Source: Fictibacillus nanhaiensis (GTDB lineage Bacteria > Bacillota > Bacilli > Bacillales > Fictibacillaceae). Taken from it: a DNA stretch of 64,000 nt. The stretch lies in contig NZ_JAMBOD010000001.1 in NCBI RefSeq assembly GCF_023715445.1, positions 496,001-560,000 of the forward strand, written 5' to 3'. Positions 52,250 through 62,089 of the stretch are shown piece by piece. The position numbers were made by a program, and so were the translations under genes. The notes below the pieces were generated by a model that worked only from the letters and a program-made list of their open reading frames with translations, did no database searches and was not told where the DNA came from. Position 1 is the stretch's first letter. Every line of letters starts with the position of its first letter.

Positions 52250-52910
52250 TTTTCGCGAGCCTCCTCTCCATCATACGCCCTGCTAATGTCAAGAGCATAA
52301 CAAGCAGATAATAGATCAAACCTGCAAGTAGAAGTGGTTCAAAGAATCGATAGTTGCTTGCTCCAACAATTTGAGCACGTCTCATAATATCAAGCGCACC
52401 AATAACAGAAACGATAGCTGATTCTTTTGTGAGTGTAATGAATTCATTCATAAGTGCCGGCAAAATATTTTTCATCGCTTGAGGCAGGATAATCTTCAGC
52501 ATCATAGTCTGATATGGTATGCCTAATGCAAGAGCTGCTTCTTTTTGTCCTTTATCAACAGCATTGATCCCAGCACGTATGATTTCCGAAATATATGCTG
52601 CGGAATTAAGCGCAAATGTGAGTACACCTGCCGCAAAAGCCCCGATATCCATCCCTGTTAGCTGCGGAACTGCATAATAGATGATAAGCATCTGTAAAAT
52701 TAGTGGTGTTCCTCTAAATACGGAGGTATATGCATCAGCAAACCACCGTAAAATTGCTATCTTGCCTATCTTAAAAAGGGAAAGTACTGTTCCCCATAAA
52801 AAACCAAGTACTAAAGATACAGCCACAAACTGCAACGTTACCCATATTCCATACGTTATATAAGGAATAGAAGGCACAAGCTGGGCAAAATCCAAGTTCA
52901 TGCCTATCAC
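52242..52910 (-). CDS. artQ: Polar amino acid ABC transporter, permease
   Basis: A 222-aa permease with about five helices ([20 protein letters not shown] is the first). The EAA loop [24 protein letters not shown], displayed here as [11 protein letters not shown], contacts the ATPase; [20 protein letters not shown] follows. It corresponds to B. subtilis YqiY. Positioned 12 bp behind artP. Confidence 0.92.
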   Translation of the reverse strand: MIGMNLDFAQLVPSIPYITYGIWVTLQFVAVSLVLGFLWGTVLSLFKIGKIAILRWFADAYTSVFRGTPLILQMLIIYYAVPQLTGMDIGAFAAGVLTFALNSAAYISEIIRAGINAVDKGQKEAALALGIPYQTMMLKIILPQAMKNILPALMNEFITLTKESAIVSVIGALDIMRRAQIVGASNYRFFEPLLLAGLIYYLLVMLLTLAGRMMERRLAKSD

Positions 52911-52922
52911 TCTCTTTCTCTT

Positions 52923-53708
52923 CTATTTATTCACTCCGAACCATTTTTCTACAAGCTTGTCCAACGTGCCGTCTTCTTTCATTTTATTTAACTCTTTGTT
53001 GAATTCACTTGTAAGTTCGCTGTCTTTGGGAAATGCAATGGCAGATCCCGCAGCGTCTGTGTTCGGCAAAGCGAATGATGAAAGTTCTTTATTTTTCTTT
53101 AGAAACTCATAAGCTACTGCATCCTCAATAATGGCTGCATCGACACGGTTTGATTTCATTTCTTGAACCAACTCAGTTACTTTATTGCGTTGAACAACCT
53201 TGAACGAATGTTCTTTTAACAGCTTATCCGCTTCCTTTTCCTGAATAGAAGCCAGTTGAACCCCTAATGTTTTTCCTTCGAGGTCATCTGCCGACTTGAT
53301 TGCTTTATCTTTTGTAACGATTAACTGTTGAGCTGCATAATATTCATCTGAAAAATCTACTGTTTTTTTACGCTCTTCGTTAGGTGTCATTCCTGCGATC
53401 ACAAAGTCAGCCTTTCCGCTGTCCAGTGCTGGAATAAGACCATTAAAATCCATATCTTTGATCTCGATTTCATATCCTAATTCTTTTGCAATATGATCAG
53501 CTACATCAATATCAAAACCAACGATATCCCCGCCTTTAGCCGTATCAACAAATTCATATGGCGGATAATCTGCGGATGTAGCCATGATTAATTTTTCCCC
53601 TGACGATTCACTTCCTGTTTCAGAAGTACTTTTTTCTTCCACTGCACCGCACCCAGCTAAAATGGCGATGATTATGATAAAATAAATGCTTAAGAAATTG
53701 CGTTTCAT
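52923..53708 (-). CDS. artP: Amino acid ABC transporter, substrate-binding lipoprotein
   Basis: A 261-aa lipoprotein. The lipobox is LAGC (Cys20). The mature protein is a type-3 solute-binding fold: MATSADYPPYEFVD, VGFDIDVADHIAKELGY, SGKADFVIAGMTPNEER and the VKWFGVNK-like end. B. subtilis YqiX (ArtP) binds arginine. The subfamily (arginine, cystine or glutamine) cannot be fixed by sequence alone. It is first in the operon. Confidence 0.92.
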   Translation of the reverse strand: MKRNFLSIYFIIIIAILAGCGAVEEKSTSETGSESSGEKLIMATSADYPPYEFVDTAKGGDIVGFDIDVADHIAKELGYEIEIKDMDFNGLIPALDSGKADFVIAGMTPNEERKKTVDFSDEYYAAQQLIVTKDKAIKSADDLEGKTLGVQLASIQEKEADKLLKEHSFKVVQRNKVTELVQEMKSNRVDAAIIEDAVAYEFLKKNKELSSFALPNTDAAGSAIAFPKDSELTSEFNKELNKMKEDGTLDKLVEKWFGVNK

Positions 53709-53802
53709 TTTTGCGTATCCCCTATCTAAAAGTAGTTATATTTATTCGTTAAAATGAATATTAACACATAAATATGCAAAATTAAGTATTTTAATAATTC
53801 TG

Positions 53803-53820
53803 AATGTATTTTTATTCATA
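53803..53820. promoter_or_regulatory. ARG-box-like site upstream of artP
   Basis: On the minus strand TATGAATAAAAATACATT, against the AhrC box pattern CATGAATAAAAATKCAAK (14 of 18 as I count). It is about 95 bp upstream of the artP start and 15 bp before the divergent nudix gene, so it could serve either. Confidence 0.5.
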
Positions 53821-53835
53821 GAAGGATGTGGGTTT

Positions 53836-54267
53836 ATGGAGTTTGGTGAGGTAATACCTGGGGCCGCCTATCGTAAAAGAGACGCCGTTTATGCCGTCAT
53901 TTGGGATGGTGAGAAAGAAAAAGTTGCCATTATGGTACAGAACGGAAGAGGCTTTCTGCCAGGTGGAGGAATGAAGGAAACTGAAGAACAAAAGTTGTGT
54001 CTTATGAGGGAATGCGTTGAAGAAACAGGTTTTCGAATAAATATTGAACGTTATATTGGAAATGCAAAACAATATTTTCAGTCAAGACAAAATGAGTACA
54101 TAATGAATAATGGGTATTTTTATGCATGTTGTTTTGGAGAATATGTAAAACCTCCAGTAGAGGTTGATCATGAACTTGTATGGATGAATCTTGATGAAGC
54201 GAAACGAATCCTTTTTCATGAATCATACTTCTGGGCTGTAAAAACAGCCATGACTCGTGAAAAGTAA
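53836..54267 (+). CDS. Nudix hydrolase
   Basis: A 143-aa Nudix protein. The box is complete: GGGMKETEEQKLCLMREC then VEETGF (about residues 43-66). The substrate is unknown. It resembles small MutT-like diadenosine or NTP hydrolases. ATG 53836 has AAGGATG at about 53822-53828. A 20-bp-period array follows its stop codon. Confidence 0.88.
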   Translation: MEFGEVIPGAAYRKRDAVYAVIWDGEKEKVAIMVQNGRGFLPGGGMKETEEQKLCLMRECVEETGFRINIERYIGNAKQYFQSRQNEYIMNNGYFYACCFGEYVKPPVEVDHELVWMNLDEAKRILFHESYFWAVKTAMTREK

Positions 54268-54293
54268 TAGGAAATTAGCACGAAAAAAGTAAA

Positions 54294-54393
54294 GACTTAT
54301 AAATTTTATTGAGGACTTATAAATATTTTTGAAGACTTATAAAAAATTTTGAGGACTTATAAATATTTTTGAAGACCTGTAAATCTTTTTGAA
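54294..54393. repeat. Five-unit tandem array, exact 20-bp period (GACTTAT phrase)
   Basis: GACTTAT starts at 54294, 54314, 54334 and 54354, and GACCTGT at 54374, all 20 bp apart. Filler is A/T-rich (AAATTTTATT, AAATATTTTT, AAAAAATTTT) and mostly ends in TTGA. It lies between nudix (+) and brxB (-), a convergent gap, with no gene. Confidence 0.9.
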
Positions 54394-54397
54394 ACAA

Positions 54398-54438
54398 AAA
54401 AAACCGCCTTCAGTCTGGATGAAAAACCAGATTCAGGC
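54398..54438 (-). terminator. Terminator of brxB
   Basis: GCCT (54406-54409) with AGGC (54435-54438) and TCTGG (54414-54418) with CCAGA (54427-54431), preceded by an A-run that is the minus-strand T-run. Confidence 0.75.
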
Positions 54439-54452
54439 AGCTGTATATCTTT

Positions 54453-54890
54453 TTATGCTTCTTTTTTACAATACTCTTCAAAAGCACTTCTTAATTTATT
54501 TACAACTTCCATCGGTTCGTGTCCTTCGATTTCATGACGTTCAACCATCATTTTGATTTCACCATCTTTTAATAAAGCAAAAGAAGGAGAGGACGGCGGA
54601 TAACCTGTAAAATAAGATCGCGCTATTTCTGTTGCTTCTTTATCCTGCCCAGCAAAAACTGTAACGAGATGATCAGGCCGCAAATCTTGTTTTACAGAAT
54701 ATGAAGCCGCTGGACGGGCGATTCCTCCTGCACATCCGCAAACGGAGTTAATCATAACAAGTGTTGTACCTTCTTTACTAAATGCTTCTTCTACGTCTTC
54801 CGGCTTAAAAAGCTGTGTATAGCCAGCTTCAGCCATTTCTTTACGAGCCGTTTCTACTGCATCATTAAATAAATTAAATTGAAAATTCAT
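54453..54890 (-). CDS. brxB: Bacilliredoxin BrxB (YqiW/YphP family)
   Basis: A 145-aa thioredoxin-fold protein that removes bacillithiol from mixed disulfides. The active site is Cys51-Gly-Cys53 in [18 protein letters not shown] 54890 ([10 protein letters not shown]) follows AAAGGAG; an in-frame start at 54923 is less likely. The family occurs in two copies in Bacillus (BrxA, BrxB), and the position beside bkd and artPQM matches yqiW. Confidence 0.93.
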   Translation of the reverse strand: MNFQFNLFNDAVETARKEMAEAGYTQLFKPEDVEEAFSKEGTTLVMINSVCGCAGGIARPAASYSVKQDLRPDHLVTVFAGQDKEATEIARSYFTGYPPSSPSFALLKDGEIKMMVERHEIEGHEPMEVVNKLRSAFEEYCKKEA

Positions 54891-54939
54891 TACATCAGCT
54901 CCTTTCTTTCTTATTGTACTCAATAAAAGGAATATAAAA

Positions 54940-54975
54940 AAGAAAAATGCCGTAACATATACGGCACTTTTCTTA
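54940..54975 (-). terminator. Terminator of the bkd operon
   Basis: TGCCGT (54948-54953) with ACGGCA (54961-54966), preceded by an A-rich stretch giving the minus-strand T-run. It is about 80 bp beyond the bkdB stop. The 54976-55054 segment shows no clear feature. Confidence 0.7.
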
Positions 54976-55054
54976 GGGGGTTATGGGGTTTGGAGGTGTT
55001 GATGTTAATCTCTACCCCGTTTTAAACCAGCATAAACCCTTTTTTGTAATTTTT

Positions 55055-56371
55055 TTAATAAATTGATGTATTTTCTTTCGTCATGCTTTCAAGTCGTTCT
55101 TTTACACGTGCCAGGAAACGTCCGCATACAAGTCCATCAAGTACACGATGATCAAGTGACAGACATAGGTTTACCATATCACGAACCGCAATCATTCCGT
55201 TATTCATAACAACAGGACGTTTTACGATCGATTCAACAGAAAGAATGGCAGCCTGTGGATAGTTAATAATCGGCGTTGACATAACAGATCCAAAAGAACC
55301 TGTGTTGTTTACTGTAAATGTGCCGCCTTTCATATCATCGCCTGCTAATTTATTTGTTCTTACTTTGTCAGCTAGCTCTTTAACATCACGAGCTATTCCT
55401 TTGATCGACTTCTCATCTGCATTCTTGATTACAGGCACATATAGCGCATCATCTGTTGCTACAGCGATCGAGATATTGATATCCTTCTTCTGAATGATCT
55501 TATCTCCAGCCCACATAGAATTCAATTGTGGGAACTCTTTTAATGATTCTACTACTGCTTTAATAAAGAATGGCAAGAAAGTAATGTTATAGCCTTCTTT
55601 TGATTTAAAGTCACCTTTTACAGAATTTCGGTATTCAACAAGATTTGTCACATCCACTTCAACCATCGTCCAAGCATGAGGAGCTTCATGTTTTGAACGG
55701 ACCATGTTTTGCGCGATCGCTTTACGGATACCTGTAACAGGAATCTCTATATCGCCTGGCATTGATTCAACCGCAATTGGTTTTATACCAGAAGCAGTTT
55801 CTTTTGGTTGAGCAGCCGCTTCTTGCTTAATTTCAGATACTGCTGGAGCAGGTGTAACTGCTGGTTGGCTTTCTGCAGTTGGAATCTGACCTGAATCAAT
55901 AATTTTTTGCAGATCTTTTCTTGTTATTCTCCCGCTTTGACCTGTTCCTTCAACTTGGTTTAAGTCAATTCCGTGCTCAGAAGCTATACGGACAACAGCT
56001 GGCGAATAACGCCCTCTTGCTGCTGTATCTTTTTTAGGAGCCGCTGCTGCATTGCTTGCAGGGACAGAACGTGTATCAGAAGTTTTTTCTTCATTTTTTA
56101 CAGAAGCAGGTTCTGTATCACTGCCGCTCTCCTCTGTATCGATGTAGCAGATCAATTCTCCTACAGAAAGCGTGTCTCCTTCTCCCGCAACAAGTTCTTT
56201 AATTGTACCACTGAATGATGATGGGACTTCTGCGTTTACTTTATCAGTCATTACTTCAGCTAATGGGTCATATTTCTTTACCGTATCACCTGGCTGTACA
56301 AGCCATTTACTAATGGTTCCTTCTGTTACACTTTCCCCTAGCTGAGGCATTGTAATTTGTTCTGTAGCCAT
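55055..56371 (-). CDS. bkdB: Branched-chain 2-oxoacid dehydrogenase E2 (lipoamide acyltransferase)
   Basis: A 438-aa E2. A lipoyl domain is at residues 1-76 with Lys44 (EVMTDKVNAEV), an Ala/Pro-rich linker follows, then an E3/E1-binding domain (about 121-157, YSPAVVRIASEHGIDLNQVEGTG cut here to YSPAVVRIASEHGIDL). The catalytic domain has HRVLDG near the C-terminus. It is last in the bkd operon, 18 bp behind bkdAB. Confidence 0.96.
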   Translation of the reverse strand: MATEQITMPQLGESVTEGTISKWLVQPGDTVKKYDPLAEVMTDKVNAEVPSSFSGTIKELVAGEGDTLSVGELICYIDTEESGSDTEPASVKNEEKTSDTRSVPASNAAAAPKKDTAARGRYSPAVVRIASEHGIDLNQVEGTGQSGRITRKDLQKIIDSGQIPTAESQPAVTPAPAVSEIKQEAAAQPKETASGIKPIAVESMPGDIEIPVTGIRKAIAQNMVRSKHEAPHAWTMVEVDVTNLVEYRNSVKGDFKSKEGYNITFLPFFIKAVVESLKEFPQLNSMWAGDKIIQKKDINISIAVATDDALYVPVIKNADEKSIKGIARDVKELADKVRTNKLAGDDMKGGTFTVNNTGSFGSVMSTPIINYPQAAILSVESIVKRPVVMNNGMIAVRDMVNLCLSLDHRVLDGLVCGRFLARVKERLESMTKENTSIY

Positions 56372-56389
56372 TTAAGTTCCCTCCTTTTG

Positions 56390-57373
56390 TTAAAATGCCG
56401 CAAGTTCTCTCATGGCTTTTTCTACCTTATCAGGATTCACCATAAAGTGTTTTTCCATCGTCGGCGCATAAGGCATTGCAGGTACATCAGGTCCAGCAAG
56501 ACGCTGAATAGGAGCATCTAGTTCAAACAGACAGTTTTCAGCAATGATTGCTGCAACTTCACTCATAATGCTTCCTTCTTTATTGTCTTCCGTAACAAGA
56601 AGCACTTTACCCGTTTTAGAAGCTGCTTCAATTATTGCTTCCTTGTCCAGTGGATAAACGGTACGGAGATCAAGTACGTGAGCAGATATTCCGTCCTTCT
56701 CTAGTTTCTCAGCCGCTTGAAGAGCAAAGTGAACACAAAGTCCGTATGTAATAACGGTAATGTCTTCCCCTTCACGTTTAACATCCGCTTTTCCGATAGG
56801 CAATGTGTATTCTTCTTCAGGAACTTCTCCTTTAATTAATCGGTAAGCTCGCTTATGTTCAAAGAATAAAACAGGATCTTCATCGCGAATAGCAGATTTC
56901 AAAAGACCTTTTACATCATAAGGAGTGGAAGGCATAACGATCTTCAAACCTGGAACATTAGCAAACAAAGCTTCCACTGATTGTGAATGATACAATGCAC
57001 CGTGTACACCGCCGCCGTATGGAGCACGAATCGTAATCGGGCAAGACCAGTCATTGTTTGAACGATAACGGATTTTTGCAGCTTCTGATACGATTTGGTT
57101 AACAGCTGGCATAATAAAATCAGCAAATTGCATCTCAGCAATTGGACGCATGCCATACATAGCAGCACCGATACCTACTCCCGCAATGGCAGATTCTGCA
57201 AGCGGAGCATCTATAACTCTTTGCTCACCAAACTCTTCGATTAATCCTGTAGTTGCACGGAAAACTCCTCCGCGTACACCAACATCTTCTCCAACAACAA
57301 AAACTCGCTTATCACGCTGCATCTCTTCTCGGATCGCTTGAGTGACAGCATCAATATATGATATTATCGGCAT
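56390..57373 (-). CDS. bkdAB: Branched-chain 2-oxoacid dehydrogenase E1 beta
   Basis: A 327-aa TPP-dependent E1 beta subunit. It opens SYIDAVTQAIREEMQRD and has GEDVGVRGGVFRAT and RAPYGGGVHGALYHSQSVEA (short form RAPYGGGVHG) and FFEHKRAYR. It forms the alpha2-beta2 tetramer with BkdAA, oxidising isoleucine, leucine and valine keto acids. It starts 14 bp after bkdAA. Confidence 0.96.
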   Translation of the reverse strand: MPIISYIDAVTQAIREEMQRDKRVFVVGEDVGVRGGVFRATTGLIEEFGEQRVIDAPLAESAIAGVGIGAAMYGMRPIAEMQFADFIMPAVNQIVSEAAKIRYRSNNDWSCPITIRAPYGGGVHGALYHSQSVEALFANVPGLKIVMPSTPYDVKGLLKSAIRDEDPVLFFEHKRAYRLIKGEVPEEEYTLPIGKADVKREGEDITVITYGLCVHFALQAAEKLEKDGISAHVLDLRTVYPLDKEAIIEAASKTGKVLLVTEDNKEGSIMSEVAAIIAENCLFELDAPIQRLAGPDVPAMPYAPTMEKHFMVNPDKVEKAMRELAAF

Positions 57374-57387
57374 CTTGTTTTCCCCCT

Positions 57388-58380
57388 TTACTCTGCGTAT
57401 ACGTGAAGAAGTGCGCTTTCAGCATCTGCATATTTAGCGTTTTCTGCGTACTCTGTAGCTTCATCCACTTCTTTTTGAATTTCTTCTGTAATTTGCTTCT
57501 CTAATTCATCCGTTAGAACGCCATTTTCTTTCAAGTAAACCGTAAACGTGTAGATAGGATCTTTCGCTTTTGCTTCTTCAACTTCTTCACGTGTTCTGTA
57601 AGCTCTGTCGTCGTCGTCAGAAGAGTGAGGCGTTAAGCGATAAGCAACTGTTTCAATTAGTGTTGGACCTTCTCCGCGCCGTCCGCGATCTGCAGCTTCT
57701 TTAACAGCTTCATATACAGCCAGAGGATCATTTCCATCTACTGTAACACCAGGCATACCATAGCCAATCGCACGATCAGATACGTTTTTGCAAGCAAGCT
57801 GTTTGGAAATAGGAACTGAGATCGCATACTTATTGTTTTCACACATAAAGATCACAGGTAGCTTATGAACGGAAGCAAAGTTTGCACCTTCGTGGAAATC
57901 TCCTTGGTTAGATGATCCTTCACCAAATGTAGTGAACGTTACAATATCGTTTCCTTCCATTCTGCCGCCTAGTGCAATTCCTACTGCATGCGGAACTTGC
58001 GTTGTAACAGGAGAGGATCCAGTTACGATGCGCAGCCTTTTAGATCCAAAGTGTCCAGGCATCTGACGACCGCCGCTGTTTGGATCTTCCGCTTTGGCAA
58101 AACCTGAAAGCATTAATTCTTTTGCAGTCATTCCAAATTGTAAGACAACCCCCATATCGCGGTAGTAAGGCAATACATAATCTTTTTCATTATCAAGTGC
58201 CATAGCTGCACCTACTTGTGCTGCCTCCTGGCCTTGGCAGGAGATAACAAAAGGAATTTTACCTGCACGGTTTAAAAGCCACATACGCTCATCAATTTTT
58301 CTTGCTAATAGCATTGTTTTATACATATGAAGAACATCTTCGTTTGTTAAACCCAATTGTTCATGACGTATTTCTGCCAT
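57388..58380 (-). CDS. bkdAA: Branched-chain 2-oxoacid dehydrogenase E1 alpha
   Basis: A 330-aa E1 alpha. The TPP motif is TFGEGSSNQGDFHEGANFAS, shown as FGEGSSNQGDFHEG, around residues 165-180. The phosphorylation-loop-like TPHSSDDDDRAYR follows. ATG 58380 (MAEIRHEQLG) lies after AAGGGGG; an in-frame codon at 58419 is upstream of that site. Behind lpdV by 13 bp. Confidence 0.95.
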   Translation of the reverse strand: MAEIRHEQLGLTNEDVLHMYKTMLLARKIDERMWLLNRAGKIPFVISCQGQEAAQVGAAMALDNEKDYVLPYYRDMGVVLQFGMTAKELMLSGFAKAEDPNSGGRQMPGHFGSKRLRIVTGSSPVTTQVPHAVGIALGGRMEGNDIVTFTTFGEGSSNQGDFHEGANFASVHKLPVIFMCENNKYAISVPISKQLACKNVSDRAIGYGMPGVTVDGNDPLAVYEAVKEAADRGRRGEGPTLIETVAYRLTPHSSDDDDRAYRTREEVEEAKAKDPIYTFTVYLKENGVLTDELEKQITEEIQKEVDEATEYAENAKYADAESALLHVYAE

Positions 58381-58393
58381 TGGTTTTACCCCC

Positions 58394-59815
58394 TTAAAAA
58401 TGAATTGCTTTTCCTTCAACTGCTAATCCAGCTTCACCAAAAACTTCAGATAAAGATGGATGAGGGTGAATGGTATGTGCCATTTCCCATGGTGTTGCAT
58501 CTAATACTTTTGCAAGTCCGGCTTCAGATATCATATCTGTTACATGAGGACCAATCATATGAACACCTAATAGATCATCATTATCCTTGTTCGCTACAAT
58601 TTTTACAAAGCCGTCACTCTCACCATACACTAGTGCTTTACCGATTGCTTTAAATGGAAACTTTCCAACTTTAACATTGAAGCCTTGTTCTTTGGCTTGT
58701 TTTTCAGTAAGTCCTACACTTGCCATTTCTGGGCTGGAGTAGATACATTTTGAAATGTTGTCGTAATTTATCGGTTCAGGTTTTAGGTTGCATAAATGTT
58801 CTACGGCCGTTATTCCCTCATGAGATGCAACGTGCGCAAGCTGAAGACCGCCAATCACATCACCAATCGCATAAATATGGCTTTCTGCCGTCTGGAAAAA
58901 TTCATTCGTTAAAATGTATCCGTTTTCAACCTTTATGGTGGTGTTCTCTAAGCCGATACCTTCTGTATTTGCTTGACGGCCAACAGACACAAGCATTTTT
59001 TCAGCCGAAAACTGTTTTGTTTCCCCTTTATGCTCCGCAGAAATCATAACTTCTTTGCCTTTTTCTAATGTATCTGGAAGAACTTTAGCTGATGTAACGA
59101 GTTTTATACCTTTTTTCTTTAAAACACGAGCTGCTTCTTTAGAAATTTCTTCGTCTTCAGTCGGTACAATTCGGTCCGCATATTCCAGTACCGTCACTTC
59201 TACACCTAGATCATTAAGCATGGATGCCCACTCAATCCCAATTACACCGCCGCCAACGATTAAAATGGAAACGGGCAATGTTTCCATTTCAAGAGCTTCA
59301 TCACTTGACATAACATATTTACCGTCAATCTCTAGACCTGGCAATGAACGAGGTCTTGAACCCGTGGCAACGATTACATTTTGCGGGATTAAAATTTCAT
59401 TTTCAGTGCCATCATTAAATTCAACAGATACTGTCCCTGGCATAGGTGAAAAAATGGATGGACCGAGAATGCGTCCAGTTCCCTCGTATACTTCAATTTT
59501 TCCTTTCTTCATGAGGCTTTGAACACCCATATGAAGCTGATTAACAATTGATTGTTTACGTTCCTGCATTTTTGCAAAGTTTAGGCCTAACCCTTCAATA
59601 TCCACACCAAAGTCCGCAGCTTTTTTAGCAGTCTTATAAACTTCAGCACTTCTAAGCAATGCTTTACTAGGGATACAGCCTCTATGTAAGCAAGTCCCGC
59701 CAAGCTTTCCTTTTTCTACAACCGCTACTGTTTTTCCTAATTGAGCAGCACGGATGGCGGCTACATAGCCGCCCGTTCCTCCGCCCAATATGACCAAATC
59801 AAAATCTTTTGACAT
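58394..59815 (-). CDS. lpdV: Dihydrolipoamide dehydrogenase of the Bkd complex (E3)
   Basis: A 473-aa flavoprotein. FAD-binding LGGGTGGYVAAIRA at the start, redox disulfide Cys42/Cys47 in GGTCLHRGCIPSKALL, NAD-binding GGGVIGIEWA and the C-terminal HIHPHPSLSEV catalytic His-Glu. It serves the Bkd complex as E3 and is specific to this operon; a PDH E3 would be encoded elsewhere. Confidence 0.95.
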   Translation of the reverse strand: MSKDFDLVILGGGTGGYVAAIRAAQLGKTVAVVEKGKLGGTCLHRGCIPSKALLRSAEVYKTAKKAADFGVDIEGLGLNFAKMQERKQSIVNQLHMGVQSLMKKGKIEVYEGTGRILGPSIFSPMPGTVSVEFNDGTENEILIPQNVIVATGSRPRSLPGLEIDGKYVMSSDEALEMETLPVSILIVGGGVIGIEWASMLNDLGVEVTVLEYADRIVPTEDEEISKEAARVLKKKGIKLVTSAKVLPDTLEKGKEVMISAEHKGETKQFSAEKMLVSVGRQANTEGIGLENTTIKVENGYILTNEFFQTAESHIYAIGDVIGGLQLAHVASHEGITAVEHLCNLKPEPINYDNISKCIYSSPEMASVGLTEKQAKEQGFNVKVGKFPFKAIGKALVYGESDGFVKIVANKDNDDLLGVHMIGPHVTDMISEAGLAKVLDATPWEMAHTIHPHPSLSEVFGEAGLAVEGKAIHF

Positions 59816-59836
59816 CGCTCATATCTCCTTTTGCTG

Positions 59837-60949
59837 TTAATCCAAAGGCAGTTCTGCAGGAGTTTTCCCTCCAGGATATTCCTTCGCCTGCTCTTCATTT
59901 CTTAAAACACGAAGTCCGCCCTCTGCTAACGCTTGAAGTTCATTCTCTCCAGGCTGAATAATACAGTCTGAAATCCATTCGACACGGTCTGTAATATTTT
60001 TTACGAACTCTTTACCAAAAGCCAGTCCGCCAGTAAGAATGATCGCATCTACCTGACCGTGCAGCACTGTACTTGCTGAACCGATCTCTTTTGCAACCTG
60101 ATAAGCCATCGCATCGTAAACAACCGCAGCTCTTTCATCGCCGTTCTCTATCTTTTCTTCCACTATTCTTGCATCATTTGTTCCAAGATAAGCAACAAGC
60201 CCGCCTTGTCCCACTAATTTTTTCATCACTTCGTCGGCGTAATATTCTCCTGAAAAACAAAGAGATACTAAATCACCGATCGGAACTGTACCTGCACGTT
60301 CTGGAGAAAATGGTCCTTCTCCATGCAGCCCATTGTTTACATCAATAACACGGCCATCTTTATGAACACCTACTGTAATACCGCCACCCATATGAACCAC
60401 AATAAGACGAAGCGACTCGTAGGATTTGCCAAGCATTTTTGCGACTCTTCTTGCAACCGCTTTTTGATTTAATGCATGAAATATACTTTTACGTTCAATT
60501 TCAGGAACACCCGATATACGCGCTATTTCGTCCATTTCATCTACAACCACAGGGTCTACAATAAACGAAGGAATATTTAATCCTTCTGCAATCTCGTAAG
60601 CGAGAATACCACCAAGGTTAGACGCATGTTCACCTGCATATCCCGTTTTCAGATCCTGAAGCATTGGTTCATTCACACTATAGGTTCCGCCTTTAATTGG
60701 TCTTAAAAGACCGCCACGGCCGACCACACAGCTTAATTTAGAAATATTTATTCCCTCATAATCCAATGCTTCTAGAATCGTTTCTTTCCGGAATGAGTAT
60801 TGGTCAATAACCGACTCGAATTGATTTAATGTTTCGATATCATGCCTAATGGTTTTTTCGAACACAGGCCTTTCGTTATCAAAAATACCAATCTTGGTAG
60901 AGGTTGAGCCCGGATTAATCACTAATATGCGGAATTCTTTTTGATGCAC
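59837..60949 (-). CDS. buk: Butyrate kinase (branched-chain)
   Basis: A 370-aa ASKHA-fold kinase. [13 protein letters not shown] (residues about 11-23) binds phosphate; [16 protein letters not shown] and TGGLAFGK follow. It converts acyl phosphates to acids with ATP gain, following Ptb. The start is GTG 60949 after GGAGG. In the Bkd operon it would release isobutyrate, isovalerate or 2-methylbutyrate. Confidence 0.95.
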   Translation of the reverse strand: MHQKEFRILVINPGSTSTKIGIFDNERPVFEKTIRHDIETLNQFESVIDQYSFRKETILEALDYEGINISKLSCVVGRGGLLRPIKGGTYSVNEPMLQDLKTGYAGEHASNLGGILAYEIAEGLNIPSFIVDPVVVDEMDEIARISGVPEIERKSIFHALNQKAVARRVAKMLGKSYESLRLIVVHMGGGITVGVHKDGRVIDVNNGLHGEGPFSPERAGTVPIGDLVSLCFSGEYYADEVMKKLVGQGGLVAYLGTNDARIVEEKIENGDERAAVVYDAMAYQVAKEIGSASTVLHGQVDAIILTGGLAFGKEFVKNITDRVEWISDCIIQPGENELQALAEGGLRVLRNEEQAKEYPGGKTPAELPLD

Positions 60950-60976
60950 GTTTCAAACCTCCATTAGCACAAACTA

Positions 60977-62077
60977 TTATCGAGTTCGGTTAGATAGAAT
61001 GTGTCGTTCATTTAATAAAAACTGGCTTCTGGATTTTCTTATACGCTCAATGCGTTCTTCTGCAAGACGGTCAGCCGCAAGGTAAGTCGGAATGTTATCA
61101 CGTTTAGAAATTTCAATTACACTCGCGATATTATCATAAATCGTTTCAACCTTCTTAAGTGCTCTTTCACGATTATAGCCATTAAGCTCATCAGCCACAT
61201 TGATTACTCCGCCGGCATTAATTACATAGTCAGGTGCATACACGATTCCCATCTCATGAAGTGCGTCACCATGTCTTGTTTCTTTAAGCTGGTTGTTTGC
61301 AGCACCCGCAACAACTTTTGCTTTAATTTTTGAAATTGTATCATCATTGATGATTGCACCAAGTGCACATGGTGCAAAAATATCACAGTCAACACTGTAA
61401 ATATCATCGATATCTACAGCTTTTGCACCGAAATCATCAACTGCACGCTGAACCGCTTCTTTATTAATATCAGTAACGATCAATGAAGCTCCTTCTTCAT
61501 GAAGGTGTTTACAAAGTGTATATGCAACATGGCCAACACCTTGGACAGCGATTACTTTACCTTCTAATGAATCTGTTCCGAATGCTTCCATCGCTGCAGC
61601 TTTCATACCGCGGTATACACCATATGCAGTAACAGGAGAAGGATTTCCGCTAGAACCAAATGCTGGAGAAACCCCTGTAACAAAAGGTGTTTCCTGATAG
61701 ATCAAGTCCATATCTTCAACCGTTGTACCAACATCTTCTGCTGTGATGTAACGGCCGTTAAGACCTTGAATATAACGTCCGAATGCGCGGAACATTTCTT
61801 CATTTTTATCTTTTTTAGGGTCTCCAATGATTACTGTTTTACCTCCGCCAAGGTTTAAACCAGCCGCAGCATTCTTATAAGTCATTCCCCTTGCAAGTCT
61901 TAATGCATCTTCAATAGCAGCATCTTCATTCTCATATGTCCACATTCTTGTTCCGCCTAAAGCTGGTCCTAATGTTGTGTCATGAATACAGATGATCGCT
62001 TTTAATCCAGATTGTTTATCTTGGCAGATTACCATTTGTTCGTAATCGTAAGTCTCCATATATTTGAAAATTTCCAT
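60977..62077 (-). CDS. bcd: Leucine dehydrogenase
   Basis: A 366-aa NAD-dependent enzyme deaminating leucine, valine and isoleucine to 2-oxoacids. The catalytic Lys80 is in [11 protein letters not shown]; Gly-rich [15 protein letters not shown] binds [14 protein letters not shown] follows. TAGGAGG precedes ATG 62077. It supplies the keto acids for Bkd. Confidence 0.96.
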   Translation of the reverse strand: MEIFKYMETYDYEQMVICQDKQSGLKAIICIHDTTLGPALGGTRMWTYENEDAAIEDALRLARGMTYKNAAAGLNLGGGKTVIIGDPKKDKNEEMFRAFGRYIQGLNGRYITAEDVGTTVEDMDLIYQETPFVTGVSPAFGSSGNPSPVTAYGVYRGMKAAAMEAFGTDSLEGKVIAVQGVGHVAYTLCKHLHEEGASLIVTDINKEAVQRAVDDFGAKAVDIDDIYSVDCDIFAPCALGAIINDDTISKIKAKVVAGAANNQLKETRHGDALHEMGIVYAPDYVINAGGVINVADELNGYNRERALKKVETIYDNIASVIEISKRDNIPTYLAADRLAEERIERIRKSRSQFLLNERHILSNRTR

Positions 62078-62089
62078 TTTGTTTTCCTC

